From positions 1-37,530 of the forward strand of contig CAMFQG010000004.1 of the NCBI GenBank assembly GCA_945980035.1: a DNA stretch of 37,530 bases, in the 5' to 3' direction. The notes under the pieces were generated by a model, which saw only the letters and a list, made by a program, of their open reading frames with translations, had not been told where the DNA came from and ran no database searches. This document shows, piece by piece, positions 8,298 to 17,221 of the stretch; positions within the stretch are counted from its first letter, which is position 1; every line of letters begins with the position of its first letter. The DNA comes from an uncultured Clostridia bacterium. Its GTDB lineage: Bacteria > Bacillota > Clostridia > Oscillospirales > Acutalibacteraceae. A program made the position numbers and the translations under genes.

Positions 8298-8382
8298 AGT
8301 CTCGTTCTTTAAGATTTGCCAGATGCAAAGCATCAGGATGTTGACAAAACACACTATACTGTGCGAACTACTCCCCCATGGG
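8290..8382 (-). promoter_or_regulatory. yybP-ykoY manganese riboswitch
   Basis: Minus-strand RNA with the class core GGGGGAGUAGUU, a variable hairpin (CGCACAGUAUAGUGUG), GUCAACAUCCUGAUGC-UUUGCAUCUGGCAA and closing CUCAUG. The GGGGAGUAG and GUCAACAUCCUG...CUGGCAA blocks are those I know from the yybP-ykoY family, and the gene it controls (mntP) is a classic target. It is read as an ON switch: Mn2+ would stabilise P1, occupy CUCAUG and prevent the terminator. The assignment is by motif recognition, not a covariance search. Confidence 0.87.
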
Positions 8383-8399
8383 ATTTTTAATTCTTCATC

Positions 8400-8428
8400 A
8401 TTATAACAACATTGATATAATATGTCAA
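8400..8428 (-). promoter_or_regulatory. SigmaA promoter of mntP riboswitch operon
   Basis: Minus strand consensus TTGACA - 17 nt - TATAAT. The start site would fall about 10 bases before the aptamer. Confidence 0.88.
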
Positions 8429-8499
8429 GTATAAAAATCTCTATAATTAATGGTGGATTATTTTTGAATTTAAAAACGTAAACATTCCCTACCTTGTGT

Positions 8500-8615
8500 A
8501 AAAGAAGGCATTGAGGCGGTGCTGTTCTTTGGCTCCCTTTGACGAGGGAGGCATTGGTGCAGTGCTTTACTTAGGTTTCCTCAGTACTTCGTGACACCAA
8601 TGAAACCTACACTTT
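8500..8615. repeat. Intergenic structured element, REP-like fragment
   Basis: Non-coding stretch in the 8429-8640 gap. It holds GGCTCCCTTTGACGAGGGAGGC, which I recognise as the type of short palindromic repeat scattered in gut clostridial genomes. Two interleaved complementary pairs follow: CATTGGTG (8552) with CACCAATG (8595), and AGGTTTC (8573) with GAAACCT (8602). The interleaving is pseudoknot-like. Its function is unknown. Confidence 0.5.
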
Positions 8616-8640
8616 ACCCCAACAATTAGAAAGAGCACAC

Positions 8641-8667
8641 AATAAAAAGGCTCCCATAAGGGAGCCT
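8641..8667 (-). terminator. Terminator of the starch operon
   Basis: GGCTCCC-ATAA-GGGAGCC, perfect 7-bp stem, followed by TTTTTATT on the minus strand, 22 bp after the GH13 stop. Confidence 0.9.
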
Positions 8668-8688
8668 AAATATAAATTATGAAAGGAA

Positions 8689-11115
8689 TTATTTCAAGTA
8701 ATCAGATGAGCCGCCAATAGCTCCGTTGATACCTGTGAATCCTGTAGCGCAGCATACATATACTCTCATATTAGCCTTGCCTGTAGCAGGTGCTGTTAAT
8801 GTACCATTAGTAACGTTCTGAACATCACCTGTTACAGCATCAATATATGCACCGTTAGGGATACCCTTGAAAGTACCGCTACCGCTGATTGAAACAAGAG
8901 CAAGAGAATCAACGCCCTCTTTAGCGTCAGTATATCTTCTGATGAAGTTCATACCTGTACCGCTTACGTGTGTAGCGGAAGCAGTGTACTGACCTTTCTG
9001 AAGTGCAGGGATTGCACGACGGATAGCATTAACCTTTGACAAGTGCTTTGAAAGTGGTGAGTTAAGTGTATCTGCTACTGTACCGGAAGCAGTATATTCA
9101 CTGAAGTCTGTAGCAGTAACATCACCCTCAAGATAGTCACCATAATATGCACGGCCTGACTCCTCAAGAGAAATCAGAGTACCCTTATCAATTAACGAAC
9201 CCTTCTTAAACTCAACCTCAGAGCCGTAATATACACAAGGAATACCACGGAATGTAAACATTAAGTCCATATTCTCAGCCCATGTCTGTGTACCGCCTGT
9301 GAAACGTGTTGTTTCCTGTGGCTGCTCAGGAGCATAGTCGTGAGAATCAACATACATTACGCTGTATGTAGCGTCGTTGTAGTACTTATCGTTGCCCTTA
9401 GCAAAGTTGAATGCGTTGTTAGCATTACCGAACATTCTGTGCATCTGGAAGTCGATAGCGTCCATACCGGAAGCCATTGAACGGTCAGAGCCGTGATATG
9501 TAATACCGTTTAGGAAAGCATTATCAGATTTTGGCTGAGAAGCGTCAAGGTTACCATTGTAATCATCTTCTTCCAAATAGTGCTGTAGAACAAGGTTCAT
9601 ATTTTCGTTAACAGAATTTGCATCTGTTCCCCAGTTCCACATATCAGCCCATTTGCTGTTTGGTTCTTTCCATGTATAGTATGGAGTAGATTCCTCTGCG
9701 TGGCCTCTATACCATACGCTTGTGTAACGAGTACAGATTTCACCGAACATATAGAAGTTTGGATTACCGGAATCAGCGGCATTGTCCATTAACTGCTGGT
9801 TGAACATAATGTTCAGAGATACTCTTGGGATATGACGAACTGTATCTACACGGAATGCGTCAACACCCATATCGATATAATTACTGTAACAGTTAACCAC
9901 ATATTCAGCAACTGCAGGGTTTTCTGTATTTAAGTCAACACAGTCGCCGGCAATCTGTGAGAATTTTGTTGTCCAGTCATCATAGTTTGGACTCTGGAAG
10001 TAACCGGTGTGATAGTAGTTATGTGGGTTATACTTATCACTTGTTGATACCTTATTCATACCGAAGTCCTTATCAGCAGGCTGAGATCCTGTTGAGTTAC
10101 CGTCTTTACCATCGTATTCAACGTTCTTCATTAGGTTTAATCTCTGCTGATACTGTTTGCCAGGTATCTGTGACCAATATTCTTCAGGAGAGCTTAAACC
10201 CCAACTCTCAAGAAGATAATTTGTAGGTATAACTTCATTACTGATTACGCCTGTTTTTGTGATGTCGCTGTTAAACATAGCAGACTCGTTTTTTTCAAAT
10301 AATGGGCAGAAGAATGCTTCACCAAAGTTACCTGTGTGCTGTAGAACAACGTCCTGAACAATTTTCATACCCTTTGAGTGAGCAGCGTCAATAAGATCCT
10401 GGAAAGTAAAGTCATCACTTTCATAACGTCTGTCAACCTTTGAAAGGTTCATAGCGTGATAACCGTGATAGTCATAACCGGAAGCGTTCTCTACAACAGG
10501 AGTTACCCAGATTGCAGAGAAGCCCAAAGCCTTGATGTAGTCAAGTTTTTCTGCAAGACCCTTGAAGTCACCGCGCCAAGCAGGGTCGGAGTCAGGGTTG
10601 TTTGCACTACCGTCATCCCAACAGTGGACGTTGTTGCCTGTGTCACCATCGTAGAAACGGGTTGTCATTACAAAGTAGATTGTTTCCTCACGGAAGTCAA
10701 TGCTGCTTACAGGGTCAGCCTTATCCGGGTTTGTTGAACGCCAGGATCTGCCCTTGTACCACCATTCACCAGTTTTACGGGTAAGCTCCTTAGAAATCTG
10801 ATTGCCGTCTTTATCGGTGAATATCATATTGATCTTTGTTACATCATCAAATGTATATGTGTACCAATTTTCGCCCTGTGTTGCGTCCTTTTTCATAGCA
10901 ACACCCGGGTATTTTACTTCTTTGTTTTTTGGAAGTGAGTTCCAATAATAAATATAAGGAGCTGTTGTTTCACTCTTGAAATGGACAGTAATTCCTGTTT
11001 TATCAGCAGCAACCTCAGCACTGTCAGCGGTTGCAGCCTGAACAGAAACTATGCCAACAGAAATCACTAAAGTCATTACAATCAGTAAAGCAACTATCTT
11101 TTTAAGGTTTTTCAT
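8689..11115 (-). CDS. Secreted GH13 amylase with N-terminal starch-binding domain, no dockerin
   Basis: 808 aa extracellular alpha-glucan hydrolase. The signal peptide (1-28) ends VSVQA. A CBM26-like domain (about 37-122: GITVHFKSE...YYWNS...KYPGVAMKKD) precedes the GH13 barrel (about 140-680), where the catalytic residues are visible: D424 in DAFRVDTVRH, E459 in YMFGEICTR, D593 in VDSHDYAP. Other GH13 marks are FKGLAEKLDYIKALGFSAIWVTP and KIVQDVVLQHTG. An all-beta C-terminal domain ends the protein (GFTGINGAIGGSSDYLK). There is no dockerin and no wall anchor, unlike the amylase at 1873-4674. It is the second gene of an operon; the upstream stop codon overlaps its own ribosome site (TAAGGAGG). 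The exact specificity (amylase or amylopullulanase) cannot be read. Confidence 0.92.
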   Translation of the reverse strand: MKNLKKIVALLIVMTLVISVGIVSVQAATADSAEVAADKTGITVHFKSETTAPYIYYWNSLPKNKEVKYPGVAMKKDATQGENWYTYTFDDVTKINMIFTDKDGNQISKELTRKTGEWWYKGRSWRSTNPDKADPVSSIDFREETIYFVMTTRFYDGDTGNNVHCWDDGSANNPDSDPAWRGDFKGLAEKLDYIKALGFSAIWVTPVVENASGYDYHGYHAMNLSKVDRRYESDDFTFQDLIDAAHSKGMKIVQDVVLQHTGNFGEAFFCPLFEKNESAMFNSDITKTGVISNEVIPTNYLLESWGLSSPEEYWSQIPGKQYQQRLNLMKNVEYDGKDGNSTGSQPADKDFGMNKVSTSDKYNPHNYYHTGYFQSPNYDDWTTKFSQIAGDCVDLNTENPAVAEYVVNCYSNYIDMGVDAFRVDTVRHIPRVSLNIMFNQQLMDNAADSGNPNFYMFGEICTRYTSVWYRGHAEESTPYYTWKEPNSKWADMWNWGTDANSVNENMNLVLQHYLEEDDYNGNLDASQPKSDNAFLNGITYHGSDRSMASGMDAIDFQMHRMFGNANNAFNFAKGNDKYYNDATYSVMYVDSHDYAPEQPQETTRFTGGTQTWAENMDLMFTFRGIPCVYYGSEVEFKKGSLIDKGTLISLEESGRAYYGDYLEGDVTATDFSEYTASGTVADTLNSPLSKHLSKVNAIRRAIPALQKGQYTASATHVSGTGMNFIRRYTDAKEGVDSLALVSISGSGTFKGIPNGAYIDAVTGDVQNVTNGTLTAPATGKANMRVYVCCATGFTGINGAIGGSSDYLK

Positions 11116-11127
11116 TTATATTCCTCC

Positions 11128-12780
11128 TTAAAATGTTGTAACTAAACCACAAATATATTTTTGAATCATTGTAGCGTCTTTAATTGTAATATTGCCGTCT
11201 TTATCTGTATCTGCATAAGTTGTATCGATAGTTGTAAGCTGAGCAATATGCTTCTGGATTAATGTAGCATCCATAATGTTGATATTGCCGTCTCCGTTAA
11301 CGTCACCAAGCTTAGACTGTTCAACAGTTGTTGGCTGAGTAGTTGGCTGAGGTGAGGTTGTAGGAGCAGTAGTAGCAGTTGTAGGTGCTGTTGTTGGCTT
11401 TGTTGGAGAAGTAGTATAAGTCGGTGTTGTAACCGGTGGTAGAGTTGTATCAGGAGTTTCATCAATAACATCAACACAGTTATACTGATATGTTTTGTAA
11501 GTTGTATCATTCATACTGTTCTGAACATAAGCTTTGATTGTATAAACACCAAGCTTTGAAGGTGTGAACGTATATTTGTTATCCAATGTGTAATATGGAA
11601 TGTTATTAGCACCGTCAGGATCAGTAATAACGAACTTGTAGAATAGTAAGTTTGTACCTACAGCACCGCCGATAGCATCGTTAGTAAATGTAATTGAAGA
11701 ATTTTTCTTGATCTGTACATTTGTTCCAAGGCTGTTTGAGAAAGCTCTGATAAATGCTGACTCAAGTGTTGAAGCGTCCTTGATAACAAAGTTCATAGAA
11801 CGGCTGTTTTCGTTGCCTGCTGTATCCTTTACGTCAACTGTGATTGTGTAGTCGCCTGCAGAAGTAGGAACCCAAACAACAGATGAAGCCGCACCGTCGG
11901 ATAGAACAGTACCGTTTACGCTGAATTTGTAAGTTAAAGCACCCTCTGAAGATTTAGCAGTTGCTGTAATCTTAATACCGCAAGTTGTGTAAGAAGGTGA
12001 TTTAGTATCGGTTGTTAGACCTGTAATCTTAACAGGGCTTGAGCTGTATGGTTCCCAAGTGTCTGTCTTGTTGTTGTAGATTTGACCTGCACCCGGGAAA
12101 ACCTTATCGAGTGTTTTGACAGAACCGCCATTATTGAAAATAATGTTCTTGAATGACTTTGGTACAACATACTCAAAAACGCCATCGCCTAAATCTGTCA
12201 TTTTAACGCCCGGCCAAGAAGCATTCTTATCTTGCTCACTGTTCCACATATAACAAGTAGGATTACTCCAACCTGCGTCATTCTGTAGGTAAACAGAACC
12301 TACTCCACCTACAGGTGTAGTTGGCTTTGGTGTAGTAGCCTGTGTTGGCTGTGATGCAGATGTAGGAAGTGTAACATCGCTTGAATAATCTGACCAAGTT
12401 ACCTGGAATTTTGTGTTGTTGTTTACAGGTTTTGCAACCTTTCCGTTGCCCTCATAAGTTAAGTCGTCAGACTGCGCTTTGCCACCGGATGTACCGTCAC
12501 CAAAGATAATTTTATCATAGTTTCCGTTTACATTGTATGCCCAAATATCACCGCTGATATTTGTCATAGCCTGACCCGGCCAGTCACCGTTAGCGGGGGA
12601 ACCATCCGACCACATATAGCAGTAAACTGCCGACCAATTTGTGACAGAGTTATCAAAATAAATAACGTCACCTGCTGCGCTTGCCGCATTAACTGCAATT
12701 CCGGCAACTGCAATTGAAGATACTACTAAAATTGCAACCAGAAGCAAGCTGAGAAACTTAAAACTTTTGCCTTTCATCAT
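11128..12780 (-). CDS. Dockerin-bearing starch-binding protein with two CBM26 modules, no catalytic domain
   Basis: 550 aa. The signal peptide is residues 1-32. CBM26 #1 (about 38-130, VIYFDNSVTNWSAVYCYMW...WPGQAM) and CBM26 #2 (about 163-247, SVYLQNDAGWSNPTCYMW...WPGVKM) are joined by a Thr/Pro linker. Two Ig-like domains follow (about 250-440; the first, with GDYTITVDVKDTAGN, resembles triple-tyrosine/Y_Y_Y domains), then a long Thr/Pro-rich linker and a type I dockerin (about 491-550: DVNGDGNINIMDATLIQKH and DTDKDGNITIKDATMIQKY). No glycoside hydrolase domain is present. It would bring a scaffoldin complex to starch granules, similar in concept to the R. bromii Sas proteins. It is first in the operon with the GH13 at 8689-11115 (12-bp gap). 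Ribosome site TAAGGAGGAAAT. Confidence 0.92.
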   Translation of the reverse strand: MMKGKSFKFLSLLLVAILVVSSIAVAGIAVNAASAAGDVIYFDNSVTNWSAVYCYMWSDGSPANGDWPGQAMTNISGDIWAYNVNGNYDKIIFGDGTSGGKAQSDDLTYEGNGKVAKPVNNNTKFQVTWSDYSSDVTLPTSASQPTQATTPKPTTPVGGVGSVYLQNDAGWSNPTCYMWNSEQDKNASWPGVKMTDLGDGVFEYVVPKSFKNIIFNNGGSVKTLDKVFPGAGQIYNNKTDTWEPYSSSPVKITGLTTDTKSPSYTTCGIKITATAKSSEGALTYKFSVNGTVLSDGAASSVVWVPTSAGDYTITVDVKDTAGNENSRSMNFVIKDASTLESAFIRAFSNSLGTNVQIKKNSSITFTNDAIGGAVGTNLLFYKFVITDPDGANNIPYYTLDNKYTFTPSKLGVYTIKAYVQNSMNDTTYKTYQYNCVDVIDETPDTTLPPVTTPTYTTSPTKPTTAPTTATTAPTTSPQPTTQPTTVEQSKLGDVNGDGNINIMDATLIQKHIAQLTTIDTTYADTDKDGNITIKDATMIQKYICGLVTTF

Positions 12781-12852
12781 TAATTTCCTCCTTAAGTTTC
12801 AGAGATTCAAAACTTCAAAATTATAAAAAATTATGAATTCTCAGTTAGTATT

Positions 12853-12872
12853 ATTATATCAAAGGGTGTCAA
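12853..12872 (-). promoter_or_regulatory. Candidate extended -10 promoter of the starch operon
   Basis: Minus strand TGATATAAT (TGn-TATAAT) about 75 bases before the ATG. A TTGACA lies only 8 bases before the -10, too close to be its -35. No catabolite (cre) site was recognised in 12781-12960. Confidence 0.4.
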
Positions 12873-12966
12873 GATTTATTTTCCTATTTAGAAATATAAA
12901 AACGTACCTATGACAAATTTTAGCAACATTTTTTATACATTTTGACTAACTGGTGAATAATTTTTG

Positions 12967-12998
12967 ACAAAAAAAACTACCGATATGGAAATCGGTAG
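12967..12998 (-). terminator. Terminator of the gpr-rarA cluster
   Basis: CTACCGAT-6 nt-ATCGGTAG, perfect 8-bp stem. On the minus strand it is followed by a run of eight T, 50 bp after the rarA stop. Confidence 0.9.
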
Positions 12999-13049
12999 CA
13001 TAAATTGTTGATATTTAATATTAAATTAGCAATTTTTGTTCACTGAATA

Positions 13050-14321
13050 TCAGTCAGTTTCGCCCTTAATTTTATCCCAATACTGACGGAAAGCCTGTTC
13101 GCTTTTATTGTCGCCAAATTCATAGTATTTTCTGTCCTTTAGAGAGTCAGGCAAATACTGTTGAGCAACATAATGATTAGGGTAATCGTGGGGATATTTA
13201 TAGAACTGTCCCTTGTTTTGATTATCCTCGCCGTCGTAGTGCATATTTTGCAGTTGTCTTGGAATAGGCCCTGCCTTTCCCGACTTAACGTCAGCCGTTG
13301 CCTTATTGATAGCATTGTAGGCAGAGTTTGACTTCGGTGCATTACAGACCATTACAACCGCATCTGCCAAAGGTATTCTCGCCTCAGGCAGTCCAACCTG
13401 CAAAGCAATATCCACACAGCTTTTGACTATGGGAATAAGCTGTGGATATGCAAGCCCTACATCCTCACAGGCACATACCATAAGTCTTCTACAGGCCGAG
13501 GGCAAATCCCCTGCCTCCAAAAGTCTTGCAAGGTAATGGAGTGCAGCATTTGGATCGGAGCCACGCATACTTTTCTGATATGCAGAAAGTATATCGTAAT
13601 GCTGGTCACCGTCCCTATCGTAACGCACAGCGGACTTTTGAGTCAGCTCTGTAACTGTTTCAATAGATACAGTCTTTTTGTTGTCCACCAAGTTTGTAGC
13701 TAAAGCAGACAGCTCCACAGCATTCATAGCCTTTCTCACATCTCCGCCACAGGCTGTAGCAATATGTGAAACAACTTCGTCACTTACATCAATTTCAACA
13801 GACTGCTCCTCTGCAAGAAACTCAAAGCCACGTCTTACTGCTCTCTCTATTTCTTCCGGCTCAACTGTTTTAAATTCAAATACTGTGCTACGTGACAAAA
13901 TAGCATTATAAACATAGAAATAGGGATTCTCGGTAGTTGAAGCTATTAAAGTAATCTTTCCGTTTTCAATATACTCAAGCAGAGTTTGCTGTTGCTTTTT
14001 GTTAAAATACTGAATTTCATCAAGATACAACAGCACGCCGTTAAGTCCTGCAAATGTATCAAGACTTGCAAAAATCTCCTTTATATCAGCAGTAGAGGCA
14101 GTAGTACCGTTAAGCTTTTTAAATGTACGGTTTGTCTTTTTTGCAATATATGTTGCAAGAGTTGTTTTGCCTACACCTGATGGACCGTAAAATATTAAGT
14201 TTGGAATTTCGCCGCTTTCGATAATCTTTCTCAGTGGCTTATCTTTATCGAGCAAATGCCTTTGTCCTACAATATCATCAAGGCACTGTGGACGCAGGCG
14301 GTCAGCTAAAGGTGCAGACAT
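13050..14321 (-). CDS. rarA: Replication-associated recombination protein A (AAA+ ATPase)
   Basis: RarA/MgsA (WRNIP1 family), a clamp-loader-like AAA+ ATPase acting at stalled replication forks. 423 aa, usual length. Walker A GPSGVGKTT (about 46-54), Walker B LLYLDEIQ, sensor region TTENPYF. The C-terminal tetramerisation part has family motifs (KSMRGSDPNAALHYLARLLEAGD, ACEDVGLAYPQ, RQLQNMHYDG). The start is 12 bp after glyA, so it is the last gene of the minus-strand cluster. Confidence 0.95.
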   Translation of the reverse strand: MSAPLADRLRPQCLDDIVGQRHLLDKDKPLRKIIESGEIPNLIFYGPSGVGKTTLATYIAKKTNRTFKKLNGTTASTADIKEIFASLDTFAGLNGVLLYLDEIQYFNKKQQQTLLEYIENGKITLIASTTENPYFYVYNAILSRSTVFEFKTVEPEEIERAVRRGFEFLAEEQSVEIDVSDEVVSHIATACGGDVRKAMNAVELSALATNLVDNKKTVSIETVTELTQKSAVRYDRDGDQHYDILSAYQKSMRGSDPNAALHYLARLLEAGDLPSACRRLMVCACEDVGLAYPQLIPIVKSCVDIALQVGLPEARIPLADAVVMVCNAPKSNSAYNAINKATADVKSGKAGPIPRQLQNMHYDGEDNQNKGQFYKYPHDYPNHYVAQQYLPDSLKDRKYYEFGDNKSEQAFRQYWDKIKGETD

Positions 14322-14332
14322 ATTTACCTCTT

Positions 14333-15580
14333 TTATTCGTACAATGGGTATTTTTTGCAGATTTCTTCGACGCCTGCTCTTACCTTTTCAACGCTGTTTT
14401 CAAAATCATTAAGAACAAGGGTAATATACTCTGCAATCTTGTCCATATCTTCCTCCTTCAAGCCTCTTGTTGTTACTGCAGCAGTACCGATACGGATACC
14501 AGAAGTAACAAAAGGAGAAAGGGGTTCGTTAGGAATTGTATTTTTGTTAACTGTAATGTAACATTCGTCAAGTCGAGCCTCAAGCTCTTTGCCTGTAACG
14601 CCTGTGTCACGTAAATCCATTAACAGTACGTGATTATCGGTACCGCCTGAAACAAGCTTGTTACCGCGTTTTACAAGTCCCTCAGCCAAAGCCTTACAGT
14701 TCTTAACAATCTGCTGTGCATATTCCTTAAACTCCGGTTTCAGTGCTTCACCAAAGCATACAGCCTTAGCAGCGATAACGTGCATCAGAGGGCCGCCCTG
14801 TGTACCCGGGAAAACAGCCTTGTTAATATCCTTGGCATATTTTTCTTTCATAAGAATAAGTCCGCCGCGAGGACCTCTTAAAGTTTTGTGAGTTGTTGTT
14901 GTAACAAAATCACAATACGGAACAGGGTTTGGATGTGCTCCGCCTGCCACAAGACCTGCAATATGAGCCATATCAACCATTAAATATGCTCCTACTTCGT
15001 CAGCAATTTCTCTCAGCTTTGCAAAGTCAATTATTCTCGGATATGCACTTGCACCGGCAACAATCATCTTGGGCTTACATTCCTTTGCAATCTCCAAAAC
15101 CTTGTCATAATCTATATAGTGTGTTTCAGGGTCAACACCGTAAGGAACAAAGTTAAAATATTTACCCGAAATATTAACAGGTGAACCGTGAGTCAGGTGA
15201 CCGCCCTCGTTTAGGTTCATACCCATCACTGTATCGCCCGGCTCTAACATTGCAAAATAAACAGCTGTGTTAGCCTGTGCACCTGAGTGTGGCTGTACGT
15301 TACAAGCCTCTGCACCGAAAAGCTCCATAGCTCTGTTTCTGGCAATATCCTCAATAACGTCAACACATTGACAACCGCCGTAATAACGCTTTCCCGGAAG
15401 TCCCTCTGCGTACTTATTGGTCAGCATACTGCCCATAGCAGCCATTACAGCAGGGCTTACGATATTTTCGCTGGCAATAAGCTCAAGATTTCTGCGCTGA
15501 CGAGCAAGCTCGTCCTCCATAGCCTTGCCAACCTCAAGGTCAACCTTTTTCAGTAGTTCAACACTTTGAATTTCACTCAT
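14333..15580 (-). CDS. glyA: Serine hydroxymethyltransferase
   Basis: PLP enzyme converting serine and tetrahydrofolate to glycine and 5,10-methylene-THF; cytosolic one-carbon metabolism. 415 aa, full length. Signature LIASENIVS near residue 34, [11 protein letters not shown], and the PLP-binding Lys in [14 protein letters not shown] (K232). Lies 26 bp after dus and 11 bp before rarA. It has no glycine or SAM riboswitch, which fits expression as part of the cluster. Confidence 0.97.
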   Translation of the reverse strand: MSEIQSVELLKKVDLEVGKAMEDELARQRRNLELIASENIVSPAVMAAMGSMLTNKYAEGLPGKRYYGGCQCVDVIEDIARNRAMELFGAEACNVQPHSGAQANTAVYFAMLEPGDTVMGMNLNEGGHLTHGSPVNISGKYFNFVPYGVDPETHYIDYDKVLEIAKECKPKMIVAGASAYPRIIDFAKLREIADEVGAYLMVDMAHIAGLVAGGAHPNPVPYCDFVTTTTHKTLRGPRGGLILMKEKYAKDINKAVFPGTQGGPLMHVIAAKAVCFGEALKPEFKEYAQQIVKNCKALAEGLVKRGNKLVSGGTDNHVLLMDLRDTGVTGKELEARLDECYITVNKNTIPNEPLSPFVTSGIRIGTAAVTTRGLKEEDMDKIAEYITLVLNDFENSVEKVRAGVEEICKKYPLYE

Positions 15581-15606
15581 TTTAATTACTCCTTATTCCT
15601 TATTTT

Positions 15607-16569
15607 TTACTGTTTTTCAAGCACCTTTTCCACAAGACGGTGCATTTCTTCAAGGGATGTCACTCTGCCTGCATCATTTCTGAAAGCAGCCGCACCCTTG
15701 AACCCCTTTAAGTACCAGGACATATGCTTACGGGACTGTAAAATTCCCATATGCTCACCCTTGTATTTACATATTTGTTCAATATGCTTTATCATTATAT
15801 TCAGCTTGTCCTCTTTTGAGGGCTCCTGAATTATAATTCCATTTTGGAAATATTCATTAAGGATTTTAAATATCCACGGTGCGCCCAATGCAGCTCTTGC
15901 AACCATTATTCCGTCACAATTTGTATAGCTAAACATCTTTTCTGCACTTTTAATATCCTTTACGTCACCGTTGCCGATTACAGGAACGCTGACGCTATTC
16001 TTAACCTGTTTAATTATATCAAGGTCGCACTGTCCGGAATAATACTGCTGACGTGTTCTGCCGTGAACAATAATTGCGTCGGCACCGTTTTCGGCACAGA
16101 TTTTAGCAACCTCAACTGCATTTATATTTTCATCATCAAAGCCCTTGCGGATTTTCACCGTAACGGGAATATCAACGGCTCCCTTAACCGCTCTTACTAT
16201 TTCACCGCAGAGCTTAGGATTTTTCATTAACGCCGAACCGCAACCGTTATTGGCAACCTTTGGAGCAGGGCAACCCATATTAATATCAATTACGTCCGCA
16301 TTATACTTCTCTGCAAATTTTGCACCCTGTGCCATAATATCAGGCTCGTTGCCGAAAATCTGAATTCCGCAGGGGTGATTGTTATCGCTGATTTCCATTA
16401 ATTCAAAGCTTTTCTTATCACCAAATGTCAAAGCCTTAGCAGAAACCATTTCTGTTTCGCAATAGCCTGCCGAGTAGCTTTGGCATATTTCACGGAATGC
16501 CTTATCGGTTATTCCTGCAAGTGGTGCAAGAAAAATATTCGAGCTTAAACTTAAACTTCCTATTTTCAT
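15607..16569 (-). CDS. dus: tRNA-dihydrouridine synthase
   Basis: FMN-dependent reductase that makes dihydrouridine in tRNA D-loops (DusB-like). 320 aa. TIM-barrel start IFLAPLAGITDKAFR, catalytic Cys100 in DINMGCPAPKV, FMN/phosphate motifs VKIRKG, VHGRTRQQ, IGNGDV and GIMVARAALGAPW, and a C-terminal helical domain. The ATG directly abuts the stop of the upstream membrane protein, so the two are translationally coupled. Which uridines it modifies (dusB or another subtype) is not certain. Confidence 0.94.
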   Translation of the reverse strand: MKIGSLSLSSNIFLAPLAGITDKAFREICQSYSAGYCETEMVSAKALTFGDKKSFELMEISDNNHPCGIQIFGNEPDIMAQGAKFAEKYNADVIDINMGCPAPKVANNGCGSALMKNPKLCGEIVRAVKGAVDIPVTVKIRKGFDDENINAVEVAKICAENGADAIIVHGRTRQQYYSGQCDLDIIKQVKNSVSVPVIGNGDVKDIKSAEKMFSYTNCDGIMVARAALGAPWIFKILNEYFQNGIIIQEPSKEDKLNIMIKHIEQICKYKGEHMGILQSRKHMSWYLKGFKGAAAFRNDAGRVTSLEEMHRLVEKVLEKQ

Positions 16570-17172
16570 TTACTTACGGTTATCCTTATTATAATAGGAG
16601 CTTTGCTTTCTGCTGTTGTAATAGTCATCATTCAGCAAATGCTTTTGACCTGTAATCCTATCGCCCTCATCATAGCGTTGTTTGCCGTTGCCTCCGTAAT
16701 AGGTAGTCTTATTGCTTATCAAAACAACTACAACTACTAAAACACCTACAATTACGCATATCCAGCTGACAATTCCGTATAAAAAGCTTTCGGGCTTTTT
16801 TTCTTTTTCAACTCTCACTGCAGTTGGCTTTGTGTAAATCTCTTCAGCCTTTGTACCGCTTGTCACAGGCTGAGTAGTTGCGTATGTAGCGTAGGTTGTC
16901 TGCTGTTGAGTATCCACAGGCTGAGTATCAGGCTGTGTAGGCTGTTCAGTGGGAACATGCTCGGTAGTGGCAACCGTAGGAGCTGTAGTAGCAGGCTCAG
17001 TTACAGGCTCAGTAGCAGACGGCAGAGCTTCTGTTTCCTGTGAAATTACAGGAGTTGTATCTGTGGTAAAATCTTCCTCACCTACAGCAAAAGCCACAAC
17101 TGCTGTTGAAACAAACACTGCCGTAATTACTGCAAATACTATTAAATTTTTTGCAATATTTTTAAACTTCAT
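16570..17172 (-). CDS. Thr/Pro-rich membrane protein of unknown function
   Basis: 200 aa, unrecognised. N-terminal hydrophobic segment (residues 10-30, signal peptide or anchor), then about 85 residues rich in Thr, Pro and Gln (TTAPTVATTEHVPTEQPTQP), likely extracytoplasmic. A strong TM segment follows (about 130-152, GIVSWICVIVGVLVVVVVLIS), then a charged Tyr-rich cytoplasmic tail (YYGGNGKQRYDEG...YYNSRKQSSYYNKD). It sits between spoIIP and dus with no gap to dus. The neighbours hint at sporulation, but nothing in the protein shows this. Confidence 0.75.
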   Translation of the reverse strand: MKFKNIAKNLIVFAVITAVFVSTAVVAFAVGEEDFTTDTTPVISQETEALPSATEPVTEPATTAPTVATTEHVPTEQPTQPDTQPVDTQQQTTYATYATTQPVTSGTKAEEIYTKPTAVRVEKEKKPESFLYGIVSWICVIVGVLVVVVVLISNKTTYYGGNGKQRYDEGDRITGQKHLLNDDYYNSRKQSSYYNKDNRK

Positions 17173-17221
17173 ATATAAAACCTCAAACTACCCATTTTAC
17201 AGTTAACTTGATTATAACAAA

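Noticed and set aside
12853-12872. TTGACA as the -35 of the starch operon promoter
   Set aside because: Only 8 bases before TATAAT; kept as an extended -10 candidate instead.
15566-16363. Several plus-strand ORFs of 70-130 aa opposite dus and glyA
   Set aside because: Shadows of strongly supported minus-strand genes, without ribosome sites.
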